A stretch of DNA of 51,874 nt. It comes from DAOPZJ01 sp964587625. Its GTDB lineage: Bacteria > Bacillota > Clostridia > Oscillospirales > JAKOTC01. Below are positions 40,634-49,748 of the stretch, piece by piece; the first letter of the stretch is position 1, and every line of letters begins with the position of its first letter. The notes beneath the pieces were generated by a model, which saw only the letters and a program-made list of their open reading frames with translations, was not told the DNA's origin and did not search any database. A program made the position numbers and the translations under genes. The DNA lies in NCBI GenBank assembly GCA_964587625.1, contig CAZPLU010000018.1:1-51874 (forward strand), written 5' to 3'.

Positions 40634-41701
40634 TTATACCCTGTCGGATTCGTTTTGATTGTCAAAAACCGGTTCCTCCGCCAGTCCCTGCGGACGTTCT
40701 AAGATAATTGTATTATCAGTCATGCTCATTTTCAACTTGTTTCCGCCTTTTAGGTTTAAGCGTTCCAAATATTCTTTTGGGAGCTGCAGACGGCCGGTGC
40801 GGTCGAGTACGACAAACTCCTCATGGGAATCGATATTAAAATTGAGGTTGGTGTTTTGAAGACGTTTCGCGTTGGCCGCGATTTCATCGGCATAATTGAA
40901 GCGGATGAACTCGCTGCTGGTGCGGCCGTCACGGATGGCGACTACGCGGTTGACCTTTCTCGAGAGCTGCCGGTCGTGGGTGACGATGACAATGGTCAGC
41001 TCCAATTCGCGGTTCAGGCGGTTGAAAATATCGAAGATCATACCGACGGTCGCCATATCGACAGCTCCTGTCGGCTCGTCGGCCAGCAAAAGCGCCGGAT
41101 TATTTGCCAGCGCAAGAGCGATTGCGACGCGCTGCTGCTCTCCGCCGGAGAGTTGGCTGAGTTTATTACCGAGCCGATGGGACAGACCGACCATATCCAA
41201 CAATTCCTTGGCCTTGTCGACGCGTTTTTGAGACGGCATGTGCGGATCCACAAGGGTCAGGGGCAGCTCGATGTTTTGCTGCGCGGTGAGGTATGGAATC
41301 AAGTTTCGCGCGTTGTTTTGCCAGACAAAACCGACGGTTTTGCGTTTATATTCAACCATTTGCTGTTCATTGAATTTCAACAGATTTTGACCGTTGACCC
41401 TGAGAATACCCGCTGAAGGCCTGTCGAGGCCGCCCAACAAATTCAGCAGCGTCGATTTACCGGAGCCGGAGTTCCCGATGATTGCGGTCAGCTCCCCTTT
41501 TTCGATCGTGAGATCCAGTCCTTGCAAAGCGATGACTTCAATCTCGCCGGCCTTAAAGATTTTGACCAAGTTCTCGCAGTAGATCATCGGTTCCGATTTT
41601 TCGGCGGAAACCTCAACGGATTCGTCGGATCGGATGATTTCCGTCTCGGGGTTCGGATCGGCCGGAACCGTGTCATTCAGTTTTTCAGTTGACTTTTTCA
41701 T
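40634..41701 (-). CDS. MacB/LolD-type ABC ATPase with C-terminal AbrB-like domain
   Basis: A 355-residue ATPase. A 38-residue acidic N-terminal tail is followed by Walker A GNSGSGKST at 76-84, LSGGEQQR at 184-191, LLLADEPTGAVD at 204-215 and His242 in THD. After the ATPase fold ends near 262, a 30-residue linker leads to about residues 294-337, HEEFVVLDRTGRLQLPKEYL followed by the NLKGGNKLKM and TIILERP segments. That fits the SpoVT/AbrB swapped-hairpin pattern. Such a domain usually binds DNA or mediates dimers; in an exporter ATPase it is unusual. It overlaps the other ATPase gene by 17 nt. Confidence 0.85.
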   Translation of the reverse strand: MKKSTEKLNDTVPADPNPETEIIRSDESVEVSAEKSEPMIYCENLVKIFKAGEIEVIALQGLDLTIEKGELTAIIGNSGSGKSTLLNLLGGLDRPSAGILRVNGQNLLKFNEQQMVEYKRKTVGFVWQNNARNLIPYLTAQQNIELPLTLVDPHMPSQKRVDKAKELLDMVGLSHRLGNKLSQLSGGEQQRVAIALALANNPALLLADEPTGAVDMATVGMIFDIFNRLNRELELTIVIVTHDRQLSRKVNRVVAIRDGRTSSEFIRFNYADEIAANAKRLQNTNLNFNIDSHEEFVVLDRTGRLQLPKEYLERLNLKGGNKLKMSMTDNTIILERPQGLAEEPVFDNQNESDRV

Positions 41702-42377
41702 CGATAATAACTCCGTCCTCCAAGGTATAGACCTTCTCCGCGACTTCTATCATATTGGGGTCGTGGGTGGTCATGACAACCGTAACGCCCTCGCGTTCGA
41801 TCAAGAGCTTAAAAACACCCATAACCTGAAGCCCCATTTGGGTGTCCAAAGCGGCCGTCGGCTCATCTGCGAAGACCACTTTCGGGCTGTGGGCGATGGC
41901 TCTTGCAATGGCGACGCGCTGCTGTTCGCCGCCGGACATCTCACCGGGCATGTGGCCGGAGCGTTTGCCCATATCGACCAATCCCAAACAATGCATCGCC
42001 CGGTCTTTGCGTTCGGCGGGATCGGTCATACCTGCAACCCGCAGTGAAAACTCGACGTTTTCATAAGCGGTCATAATCCCCACCAACGCCGTGGATTGAA
42101 AGATAAAACCGTATTTGATGCGGCGCAGTTTATCCTGTTCCAGCGTGGAAAGCGCGGTGATCTCTTTGTCCTGAAACCAGATCTTTCCGGCCGTCGGATA
42201 ATCCAACGCCCCGAGCATATTGATCAGCGTGGTTTTTCCCGAACCGGAACGGCCGCGAAAAATCGTCAGTTTGCCAGGCGGGATTTCGACGGAAATCCCT
42301 TTCAAAACATGGACAATCCCGCCCGATGTATTGAAATCGCGGATGATGCCGTTGGACCTTAAAATCAAATCACTCAT
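41685..42377 (-). CDS. MacB/LolD-type ABC ATPase
   Basis: A 230-residue ATPase: Walker A GRSGSGKTT, Q-loop YGFIFQSTAL, signature MSGGEQQRVAIARAI, Walker B VVFADEPTAALD and His in TTHD. Typical of LolD/MacB/FtsE-like mechanotransmission ABC systems. The start at 42377 has GGAGGTGAGCAT immediately upstream; an apparent longer frame reaches into the permease gene and is not real. With the second ATPase it probably forms a heterodimer on one large permease (inference). Confidence 0.92.
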   Translation of the reverse strand: MSDLILRSNGIIRDFNTSGGIVHVLKGISVEIPPGKLTIFRGRSGSGKTTLINMLGALDYPTAGKIWFQDKEITALSTLEQDKLRRIKYGFIFQSTALVGIMTAYENVEFSLRVAGMTDPAERKDRAMHCLGLVDMGKRSGHMPGEMSGGEQQRVAIARAIAHSPKVVFADEPTAALDTQMGLQVMGVFKLLIEREGVTVVMTTHDPNMIEVAEKVYTLEDGVIIDEKVN

Positions 42378-42390
42378 ATGCTCACCTCCG

Positions 42391-45255
42391 TTAATCTTCG
42401 CCGAGTTTAAGCGCCTGGTCAATCTTGATCGCAGAAATGACTTTGACCAGTACGCTGATACCGATGGCAAGCATAATGCCGATGACCAGATAAATTTTGA
42501 GATAATCGGATGGCTGATGGAAGACATGGAAGGGAATTACGCGCTCCTGAGCCGTATTGACCATTTCAAACAGCCGGATATACAGCAAACTCGTCACATC
42601 TCCGAGCAGTAAACCGAATAGGATCGACACCAGCGATACCAAGACCTGTTCAACGCCGATCATCCCCATCACGTTGTGCTGCGACATGCCGATCGCGCGA
42701 TAGATACCAAACTGCAGCGTTCGGCCGCGCAGGGAGAGGATCCAATAGATCAGGAAACCCACGGTAGTTATCCCCATCGTGATCAAAAATACCAGCGAGA
42801 GCATTCCGTTAAACCCTTGAATGGTCGGATCATTTTTGATTTTTACGATTCGTTGAGAGGAAAACTGCATACCCGTCACCGCCAAAGAACCGTAATCCAC
42901 TTGAATCTCTCCGGCGTTAATCTTGACCTGCGTTTCGTCCGTCGCATAATACGGAACCGAAACGGCCATTGCCGTGATGAAGTCCTCAATGGTAGAGCCG
43001 TCTTTCCGGCTCATCCAAATCTGTGTGCAGTCCTCATAAGTACCCGAATAATGGAGTTTTAAAAATGACGAGTTGACGACGGCGAGCGACCTGTTTTCCG
43101 CAACGCCGTTCACATAGACCGTTTTTTGATACCCCGGCCAATAATCGATGAACCCGTAGACGGTGCAGGACATGGAGGCGCCGTTGGGTCCGTCGAGGGT
43201 GAGCACATCGCCCGGGGCGACGCTTTCCGCGAAATCGGATGAGAGGAAAATGGCGGTTTGCGCGCCGTTCATGAGATTTAAATACTCGTTGATGTGATAG
43301 GGGAGCAAATCCGTGCGCAGGGTTGTCGTCGTTCCGAACGAATAGGGCTCCAATCCCATCAGCGTGAAATTCTGGAGTTTTTGATTGCCGGTCTTGAGAA
43401 CGAAGTCCGTGTTTTCCTGCGGGATATAGATGACTTCGGCGGCGCTTTCGACACAGTCATTGTCGGCGGCGAGCGCTTCCACATCCAACCCTTTCAGCAC
43501 CGAGGTGTCGAGCGTGGCAATGACATCCGCGCCGCTGGTGTATTCATAACGGTCGATGAGGTTATTGTTGATCGTTCTTGCGGAATTGGCGGAAAAAATA
43601 CCGACGGAAATCGAGTAGATGATGAACAGCATGACAAAAATCTCCTTGCTGCCCGATCTGCCGATGCGGATGAACGAGGAATAAAACGGCGGTGTCCATT
43701 TCTTTTTTCCGATGAAAAATATGAATTGAACGATGAAGGGATAAATACGCAAAAACAGGAGTCCGACGCCCAACATAAAAGCGGAGGTGATGATAAACAT
43801 CAACGGATCGACGCCCATGGAGGCCACCGTCGAGCCCGCTGTATTCAAGCTGTCTAAAATGCTCTGATATCGGACGAGACCGTAGATCGAAGCGGCGCAC
43901 AAGATGAAATCGATCCCCAGCTTTTGCCACATCGGGGTTTTTGCCGCGCGCGCAGAGAGCTGTTTATGTTCTACGATGCTCAGCTTGGAGGCGGTGAAAG
44001 CGGGTATCAGCATGGCGATTGCAAACAACACCATCGCGATGAGCGCATACAGATAGGACGTCCAAGTGATGGAGACGGGCAGGGCTTTGCGGATGACGAA
44101 ATCCAAGAACCCGTTCGACGAACCGAGGATATAACAGGAAAAATAGCCGAGAAAAGGACCGATTATCATTGAAATACCGGCGAGTATCCCCCATTCGAAG
44201 ATATATCCGCCGAAAATTTGCATCCGGCTCGCCCCCCGGCTCTTTAAAACGGCAATTTCGTTTGCCTCGCTTTCAAGCTTCAGCCGGGAGACCATGAAGA
44301 TGTAGAAGCACAGCAGGACAAGGATGGGGAGAATCAAAACCCAAAGCGTGATTTGCAAACTCGATTCTCTTGCGAGATAGGCCTTCATAATATCAAGGGT
44401 CGGCATTGAGAATCGGATGGTGCCGCCCATATCGATATATTGCTGATTGTGCAGGTCAATCGTCTGGATGATATCCCGAATATCGGAAATCTTGATTTTC
44501 GTGTAATCGTAGGCCTTATACCATTCGGAACCGGTGATATAGGTGTTATCGGAAAAATCGGCGACAGCAGTTTCGAAGTCCATAAAGATATCTTGGTCAT
44601 AGGTCTGCATATCCATGAACCAATAAGAATCGTTGATGTCGATGGGTGTGACGATGCCGACGACGCGGAATTTGAAATAAGCGCCCGGCTCATTTGAAGC
44701 GAACAGTTCCGGAGCGGAAAAAGGGAGGGTGAACAGGTATTCGCCGCCGATCGCGAACTTCATCTTTTTCATGGTGTATTCGCTGATGGTGACCTCATAT
44801 GCGCCGTCAACAAGACCGGGTTCGTTCATTCGGCCGTTCACGATTTTCACCTTATCGTTGAAGTTGCTCAGCGCCGTGATGTTGACGCGGGAGATCATCG
44901 ACTGGGATGCGTAAGGCGTTTTCGCATAGGAGCGATTTCCCATCTCGATGCGCGTGACGTCGGCCACGGTCGGCACATTAATCTGCTGGGTGAGCGAGGA
45001 ATTGATGTATTCGTCGTAAACGGGAAATCCGTATGTATCCATCACGCCGAACGTTTTGCTGACTTGGTAGACGCCGGGATATTGACCGTATTTCGCCTGA
45101 TGCTCCTGGAGATCGAGAATCAAAACCCGTTGCAAAATCGCGTTTGTATACATCGGGATGCTGCTGACGACCGTTGCGATGATTAAAAATCCGATGAAAA
45201 GGCAGACGAACATCCACCGGTTATTCAAGAGTTTTCGAAATACCAAAAAAGACAA
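42391..45255 (-). CDS. large FtsX/MacB-type ABC permease
   Basis: A 954-residue membrane protein. One N-terminal helix (about 13-35), a large extracellular region (about 40-295), a cluster of three or more helices between about 295 and 460 containing the FtsX-like segment, further helices near 490-560, a second extracellular region (about 570-820) and a final FtsX domain with three helices (about 830-945). VLKSRGASRMQIFGGYIFEWG and IYRAIGMSQHNVMGMIGVEQ are the coupling-helix regions repeated in each half. It is therefore a fused two-domain permease of the MacB/lipoprotein-release type. Starts 17 nt after the adaptor gene. Confidence 0.88.
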   Translation of the reverse strand: MSFLVFRKLLNNRWMFVCLFIGFLIIATVVSSIPMYTNAILQRVLILDLQEHQAKYGQYPGVYQVSKTFGVMDTYGFPVYDEYINSSLTQQINVPTVADVTRIEMGNRSYAKTPYASQSMISRVNITALSNFNDKVKIVNGRMNEPGLVDGAYEVTISEYTMKKMKFAIGGEYLFTLPFSAPELFASNEPGAYFKFRVVGIVTPIDINDSYWFMDMQTYDQDIFMDFETAVADFSDNTYITGSEWYKAYDYTKIKISDIRDIIQTIDLHNQQYIDMGGTIRFSMPTLDIMKAYLARESSLQITLWVLILPILVLLCFYIFMVSRLKLESEANEIAVLKSRGASRMQIFGGYIFEWGILAGISMIIGPFLGYFSCYILGSSNGFLDFVIRKALPVSITWTSYLYALIAMVLFAIAMLIPAFTASKLSIVEHKQLSARAAKTPMWQKLGIDFILCAASIYGLVRYQSILDSLNTAGSTVASMGVDPLMFIITSAFMLGVGLLFLRIYPFIVQFIFFIGKKKWTPPFYSSFIRIGRSGSKEIFVMLFIIYSISVGIFSANSARTINNNLIDRYEYTSGADVIATLDTSVLKGLDVEALAADNDCVESAAEVIYIPQENTDFVLKTGNQKLQNFTLMGLEPYSFGTTTTLRTDLLPYHINEYLNLMNGAQTAIFLSSDFAESVAPGDVLTLDGPNGASMSCTVYGFIDYWPGYQKTVYVNGVAENRSLAVVNSSFLKLHYSGTYEDCTQIWMSRKDGSTIEDFITAMAVSVPYYATDETQVKINAGEIQVDYGSLAVTGMQFSSQRIVKIKNDPTIQGFNGMLSLVFLITMGITTVGFLIYWILSLRGRTLQFGIYRAIGMSQHNVMGMIGVEQVLVSLVSILFGLLLGDVTSLLYIRLFEMVNTAQERVIPFHVFHQPSDYLKIYLVIGIMLAIGISVLVKVISAIKIDQALKLGED

Positions 45256-45272
45256 TGTTATAGGCCTCCCAT

Positions 45273-46442
45273 CTAACCGAGGATAATCTGATCCCCGACG
45301 GAAAGTCCGCTGACGATTTCCGTCTGAGTATCATTGGTGAGACCGAGGGTGACTTCCGTGTTGATCGGGAGATTATCAATGAGCAAAGTGAGATAATACT
45401 TTCCGGCATCGGTATTGATCAGATAAGTGTCAACCGCGAAAGTATCTTCACGTTTGTCAATTAAGAGCGAGACCGTTGCCGTCTGACCGATCAGTTTGGT
45501 GTCGGACATATTCAGTCCCTTGACATTGATGAAATGCATATATTTTACACCGGTATTCACGGTGATGGTATCGGGCGTGTGCGTAACGGTTCCCGAATAA
45601 TCGACGCCGTCCAGGGTGACGGTCATCTCTGTGCCGACTTTGACATAAGCGGAAATGTCCTTGTCGCTGGAATAGGCAAGCACGATGGATTTATTGGGTG
45701 TAAAAGATGCAAAGTCGGCGTTTGCCGAGATGCCGCCTCCCGGTATGGTATTGACCGTCCAAGTGCAGGAACCCGTGATGGGCGCATACAGGAAACAGGC
45801 ATCGTATTTGGCTTGAATTGCCGCGAGTTCGTTCATGGCGAGATCGTAATTCGACTTGGATACGGCATGGGTGTTCTTCGCTGTTTCAAGCGCGTTTTCA
45901 TAAGTCCGCTGAGCGATTTGAACTTTTAACTTTTGCCCTTCAAGCGTCGTTCCGTCGCTGAGTTTCCCGCCGTTTTCAACCAACGAAAGGTTGTATTGTT
46001 CCTGTTCGAGCTTGAGTTTGAGCAGCGCGACTTCGCCGCCGCCCGAAGCGTTGATTTCGGCGGTATCCAATGCGATTTTTAAATTATTGACGTCCCGCTG
46101 CATGGTGGAGAGCTGGAGTTTGTAGTCAGCGCTCTCAAAGAGAACGCCGATCAAATCTCCTTTTGAGACCTTTTTATTGATCTCAACATTGCGTGAAAGG
46201 AGCGTGCCGTCGACAGAAAATCCCACATTCACGGTATCATATGTTCGAAAAATGGCATCTTGCCTGATCTGGTTGATAAAGGTGGTTTTTTCGGCCGTGA
46301 TGGTCGTGTAATTGAGCGGCGCCGCAGAGACAAGTTTTGGGGGCAGCAGCTCCTCCTCCGCCGGCAGAAGGGAACAACCGCTTCCGAATACAAGGAAGAG
46401 AGCGAGAACCACAGAAGTTAGAATGCCGATATACTTTTTCAC
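45273..46442 (-). CDS. MacA/HlyD-like lipoprotein adaptor
   Basis: A 389-residue periplasmic-adaptor-type lipoprotein. The GTG start at 46442 is well placed after GGAGG; the signal peptide ends Gly-Ser-Gly-Cys near residue 23. Then come a beta-barrel strand region, a lipoyl half (GTLLSRNVEINKKVSKGDLIGVL), a coiled-coil hairpin (about 105-205), a second lipoyl half (CFLYAPITGSCTW) and barrel domains. In Gram-positives these link a MacB-type permease to extracellular substrates such as peptides. First gene of a five-gene operon with gaps of 12-17 nt or overlaps. Confidence 0.87.
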   Translation of the reverse strand: MKKYIGILTSVVLALFLVFGSGCSLLPAEEELLPPKLVSAAPLNYTTITAEKTTFINQIRQDAIFRTYDTVNVGFSVDGTLLSRNVEINKKVSKGDLIGVLFESADYKLQLSTMQRDVNNLKIALDTAEINASGGGEVALLKLKLEQEQYNLSLVENGGKLSDGTTLEGQKLKVQIAQRTYENALETAKNTHAVSKSNYDLAMNELAAIQAKYDACFLYAPITGSCTWTVNTIPGGGISANADFASFTPNKSIVLAYSSDKDISAYVKVGTEMTVTLDGVDYSGTVTHTPDTITVNTGVKYMHFINVKGLNMSDTKLIGQTATVSLLIDKREDTFAVDTYLINTDAGKYYLTLLIDNLPINTEVTLGLTNDTQTEIVSGLSVGDQIILG

Positions 46443-46494
46443 AGTATGACCTCCGAACGGATAAATAACACACGAAACTCCGCGTAACAAAGAA

Positions 46495-46524
46495 ATTATA
46501 ACGTCTTGAGACGCAAAAAGTCAA
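46495..46524 (-). promoter_or_regulatory. promoter of the exporter/sortase operon
   Basis: On the minus strand TTGACT (46524-46519), an 18-nt spacer and TATAAT (46500-46495), 53 nt before the adaptor GTG. Confidence 0.65.
46502..46513. promoter_or_regulatory. palindrome between -35 and -10, possible operator
   Basis: CGTCT-TG-AGACG is a 12-bp near-perfect palindrome lying wholly in the spacer of the exporter promoter. A repressor bound there would block polymerase. No regulator gene is adjacent. Confidence 0.45.
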
Positions 46525-46662
46525 GGGTTGCCGACAAACTTTGGGTTTTCATCACAAAGCGAGTTGGGGATGTTTGAAAATTACGATTTGCGGGAATTTT
46601 TATACTATGACTTCACACAAACTTAACAAAGGGCGGAGGAAATGTTAAAAAATCGTGTGTTC
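46525..46662. other. divergent intergenic region, no gene seen
   Basis: Part of the 326-nt gap between the exporter operon and the forward lipoprotein gene. It is AT-rich and has TATACT at 46601-46606, but no -35 at a workable distance. No open frame with a ribosome binding site. Confidence 0.5.
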
Positions 46663-46691
46663 TTGACTTTTTGATGGTTTTACGATACCAT
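46663..46691 (+). promoter_or_regulatory. possible promoter for the M28-like lipoprotein
   Basis: TTGACT at 46663-46668, a 17-nt spacer and TACCAT at 46686-46691. The -10 is weak. Confidence 0.35.
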
Positions 46692-46768
46692 AAAACACGG
46701 CATCGGACTTTTATCGGAAATTTTATGTCAACAAAAACCGGTCGATTATTTACCATATTATATCGGAA

Positions 46769-48943
46769 ATGCGGTCTAAACAGATGTTAAAAAAAATTCT
46801 TTCAGTGATATTGTCGGGACTTGCGCTGTCGGCATCGATCCTGTTATCCGGCTGCGCAAACAAAAATAAGTCCGTTGAAACCCCTGTATCCGAGGCCTTT
46901 GCGAACTTAATACGGCACATACCGGCCGATTTAAATTTATCATTTGTCCAGACCATGTCCGCCTATACAGACGGCGAGTTGGGATTTTCGCTTGCGGGCA
47001 CGAATTCGGCCGGAGCGGCGGCAGAACTGATTCGCTCGAAAATGGAGCAGATCGGATTGAACGATTTTGCAAAAGAGGAATTCGACTGTTCCGCGTTTTC
47101 TTTTCGATCGGCAAAACTCAGTTACCGCACCCCCGGAGGAGACGTGGTGAGTTTCATGCTGTCGGCGCTGCCTTCCGACAGCGTCGGGGAACAGCGCTTG
47201 ACGTTGGTCAGCGTCGGGGACGGCTCGCTCGAGGGATATAAAAACGTCTCTGCATACGGAAAAGCGGTTTTGGCAATCCTTGCCGACCGGGATGAAAACA
47301 CCGTCAAATATGTGATTGAACAGGCGCGCGCGCAGGGCGCAGCGGCGTTGATCACGGCGTTTTCAAATCCGGACGAACCGCTGAGCGCGGCATATAATAT
47401 CAGTTCGTATTCGGTGGCGGCGGCAATGCCGGTGTTGAATATGACACAGACGGACGCCCTGAAGCTTCTTGCCGCGTATGAAAACGCCGTGGACGAAAAA
47501 AGCGCGGTCGTGGTCACGCTCAACACCGATTTCGATTTTACGGACGGCCTCACCGGTTATAATGTCGTGGGATACATCCCCGGACGCGACGACTCTGCGA
47601 AAATCATCGTTTCCGCGGATTATGACAGGTTCTTTTACGGATATAACGAAAACTGCTGCAGCGTCGCGCTGCTGCTCGGTCTTGCGCAGGCGTTGAAAAC
47701 GAGCGGATACACCCCGCAAAAGACCTTGGTTTTTGTCGCATACAGCGGCTCGGAGCTCTCAAAACGCAATTCGGCCTACTCAACCGCTCACGGCGCCTAT
47801 ATCCAGCTGTCACAGACCCATCCCGAGTGGACGAAGGGGGCTACGGTACATATCGACATCACTATGCCGGCGGCGAATCACGGCTCCGCTTATCCGCTTG
47901 CGGTCAGCGTCGGGCTCGAGAGTTTTGTCGGCGAGGCGCTGGCGGGATTCGCGGGCAATCCCTTTGAAAACGGCGTTACGGTCAGCAACAACATCCTCGG
48001 GGGAGAGAGCGGCTATCTGTATGAATCGGCGGGGATTCCGACCGTCGGACTCAATCTTGACGCCAGCGAGTTCGCGTTGAAATATCGACACACCAATCTC
48101 GACAACTCCAACCGGTATGATGCGGAGGCCTTCCGCTTCAGCTATGAACTGTATGGAAAATTATTGCTCGCTTTCGATCAGACCGCGGTGACGCCGTATA
48201 ATTTCCTGCCGTTTTTCACGGATTTAAACAAGGAGCTCGACCCGTCACGATTGAGCGGTTACGGCATTGAACCCGCCGAAATCAACGATGCTTCATATGC
48301 CGCGGCGGTACAGGCGCAGATTTTGAATTATTATATCAAGAAAATCAACATCGCGTATGAAGGCGCCGTTGCCGCGGGAGAATACAGCAGGGCCGGGCGG
48401 ATTTATTCGGAGGCGTCTGCATTGAACGAGCCGATGCAGCGTCTTTTCATGCGGATCAATTCTGTGTTTTTTACGATGAACAGCCAAAATCGCAAACAGC
48501 GCTCCTATGAGATCCCGCTGGATTATTCGGCAAAACTCGACACAGCGCTGTCACAATTTGAACAGGAAAAAGTGTCGGACTGCGTTTCAACCTGTCTGAC
48601 CGTCGGCGAATTAAAATACACGTTCCTGTTCGACGCTTCTGTCTGTAAAACGATTGCAAGCGCCGTCAACAACGGCCGCAAAAATTTATATTGGGCGGAC
48701 GGAAAAATATACGGCATCCCGGATATTTATGACACGCTCCGAGATTTGCATTTGAAACGCAACGCCAATTTCAACACAACCGTTTTCATAGAGGAATTCG
48801 ATTCGCTTGAGGGGTTTTATAACACGCAAACCGAAAAGTTGGTTTCGGCCTTCGAGTCGCACGCGGTCTCATGTCGGCTGTTTGCGGGAGAAGCGGGGAA
48901 GATGCTTGAGATCTGCAAGAAATTCGAGCAGTATTTCAAATAA
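46769..48943 (+). CDS. M28-like lipoprotein with altered active site
   Basis: A 724-residue lipoprotein (lipobox Leu-Ser-Gly-Cys29). A PA-like domain (about 150-250) is inserted before an M28 peptidase-like core (about 262-480). The core keeps the fold: VVGYIPGRDDSAKIIVSADYD, ALLLGLAQAL, LVFVAYSGSEL, HIDITMP and YRHTNLDN. Key residues differ: the first zinc His is Asp284; the bridging Asp region reads Asn-Glu-Asn (Glu294); the general-base Glu of the Glu-Glu pair is Ser328. About 240 C-terminal residues form an unrecognised helical domain. Probably a non-catalytic binding protein or an altered peptidase. The start may instead be ATG 46784; neither start has a clear ribosome binding site. Confidence 0.7.
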   Translation: MRSKQMLKKILSVILSGLALSASILLSGCANKNKSVETPVSEAFANLIRHIPADLNLSFVQTMSAYTDGELGFSLAGTNSAGAAAELIRSKMEQIGLNDFAKEEFDCSAFSFRSAKLSYRTPGGDVVSFMLSALPSDSVGEQRLTLVSVGDGSLEGYKNVSAYGKAVLAILADRDENTVKYVIEQARAQGAAALITAFSNPDEPLSAAYNISSYSVAAAMPVLNMTQTDALKLLAAYENAVDEKSAVVVTLNTDFDFTDGLTGYNVVGYIPGRDDSAKIIVSADYDRFFYGYNENCCSVALLLGLAQALKTSGYTPQKTLVFVAYSGSELSKRNSAYSTAHGAYIQLSQTHPEWTKGATVHIDITMPAANHGSAYPLAVSVGLESFVGEALAGFAGNPFENGVTVSNNILGGESGYLYESAGIPTVGLNLDASEFALKYRHTNLDNSNRYDAEAFRFSYELYGKLLLAFDQTAVTPYNFLPFFTDLNKELDPSRLSGYGIEPAEINDASYAAAVQAQILNYYIKKINIAYEGAVAAGEYSRAGRIYSEASALNEPMQRLFMRINSVFFTMNSQNRKQRSYEIPLDYSAKLDTALSQFEQEKVSDCVSTCLTVGELKYTFLFDASVCKTIASAVNNGRKNLYWADGKIYGIPDIYDTLRDLHLKRNANFNTTVFIEEFDSLEGFYNTQTEKLVSAFESHAVSCRLFAGEAGKMLEICKKFEQYFK

Positions 48944-48960
48944 ATCTGCGTTTTGCGGGG

Positions 48961-48989
48961 TTGACACCGGGTTGATTCGATGATATAAT
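48961..48989 (+). promoter_or_regulatory. full-consensus sigma-A promoter
   Basis: TTGACA at 48961-48966, exactly 17 nt, TATAAT at 48984-48989, with TGA before the -10. Every element is optimal. It drives the DUF177-rpmF pair. Confidence 0.85.
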
Positions 48990-49021
48990 CATTCACGCTT
49001 TTGCGTTCTTGGGGGAGTTTT

Positions 49022-49507
49022 ATGTATATTGACATCAAGGATCTGATTGACAATCCGGGCGCAAAAGAAAAACGCGAGGGAACCTGCGATTTTACCGAGT
49101 TGCAGGGCGTTATGACGCCGATTGTCCGCCATCCGGCCAATGTCAAGGCAGTTGCGTACAACGACAGCGGCGACATCGTGTTGGATCTGTCTTTGGAGTT
49201 CACACTGACTCTTGAGTGCGATCGCTGCGCCGAAATATTCGAACAGCCGCGCAGCGAGACATTTTCCCACAAGCTGTTTGACTCCGAATCGGAACTCGGA
49301 GACCTCATTCAGCCCGACGCCAATGGACGCCTCGAACTCGATCCCATCGTCTGGGATGACATCATGTTCCATGTGCCCCAGCGGCGGCTGTGCAATGAAA
49401 ATTGCAAGGGGCTGTGTATCAACTGCGGAGGCAACCTCAACCAAGGATGCGAATGCGGTAACCCGAAACCCGTATTGTTTGAAGATGACGACAGTTCGGG
49501 CGACTGA
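49022..49507 (+). CDS. DUF177 (YceD-like) protein
   Basis: A 161-residue YceD/DUF177 protein, a family linked to 23S rRNA accumulation and nearly always encoded just before rpmF, as here. LECDRCAEIFEQP is the core motif with Cys-x-x-Cys. The C-terminus adds a Cys cluster (LCNENCKGLCINCGG and GCECG) likely to bind zinc. ATG 49022 follows GGGGGAG; the TTG at 49001 is less likely. Gap to rpmF is 29 nt. Confidence 0.9.
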   Translation: MYIDIKDLIDNPGAKEKREGTCDFTELQGVMTPIVRHPANVKAVAYNDSGDIVLDLSLEFTLTLECDRCAEIFEQPRSETFSHKLFDSESELGDLIQPDANGRLELDPIVWDDIMFHVPQRRLCNENCKGLCINCGGNLNQGCECGNPKPVLFEDDDSSGD

Positions 49508-49536
49508 TTTTTTCATAATTTTAGGAGGAAAAAGAA

Positions 49537-49728
49537 ATGGCTGTACCCAAGAGGAGAGTTTCCAGCACGCGCAGAGACAAGCGCCGCTCCAACGTCTGGA
49601 AGCTCGACGCGCCGACGCTGGTCAAATGCCCTCACTGCAAAGAGCTGACCGTTCCGCATAAGGTGTGCGGAAGCTGCGGATATTACGGCGACAAAGAAGT
49701 CGTATCTCACGAAGAGGCAAAGAAATAG
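49537..49728 (+). CDS. rpmF: 50S ribosomal protein L32
   Basis: A 63-residue protein beginning MAVPKRRVSSTRRDKRRSNV, the L32 signature, with the zinc-binding CPHC and CGSC pairs intact (zinc-type L32). AGGAGG precedes the ATG. Followed by a terminator. Confidence 0.97.
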   Translation: MAVPKRRVSSTRRDKRRSNVWKLDAPTLVKCPHCKELTVPHKVCGSCGYYGDKEVVSHEEAKK

Positions 49729-49748
49729 GCCTTTTAAAAGACGGCGAC

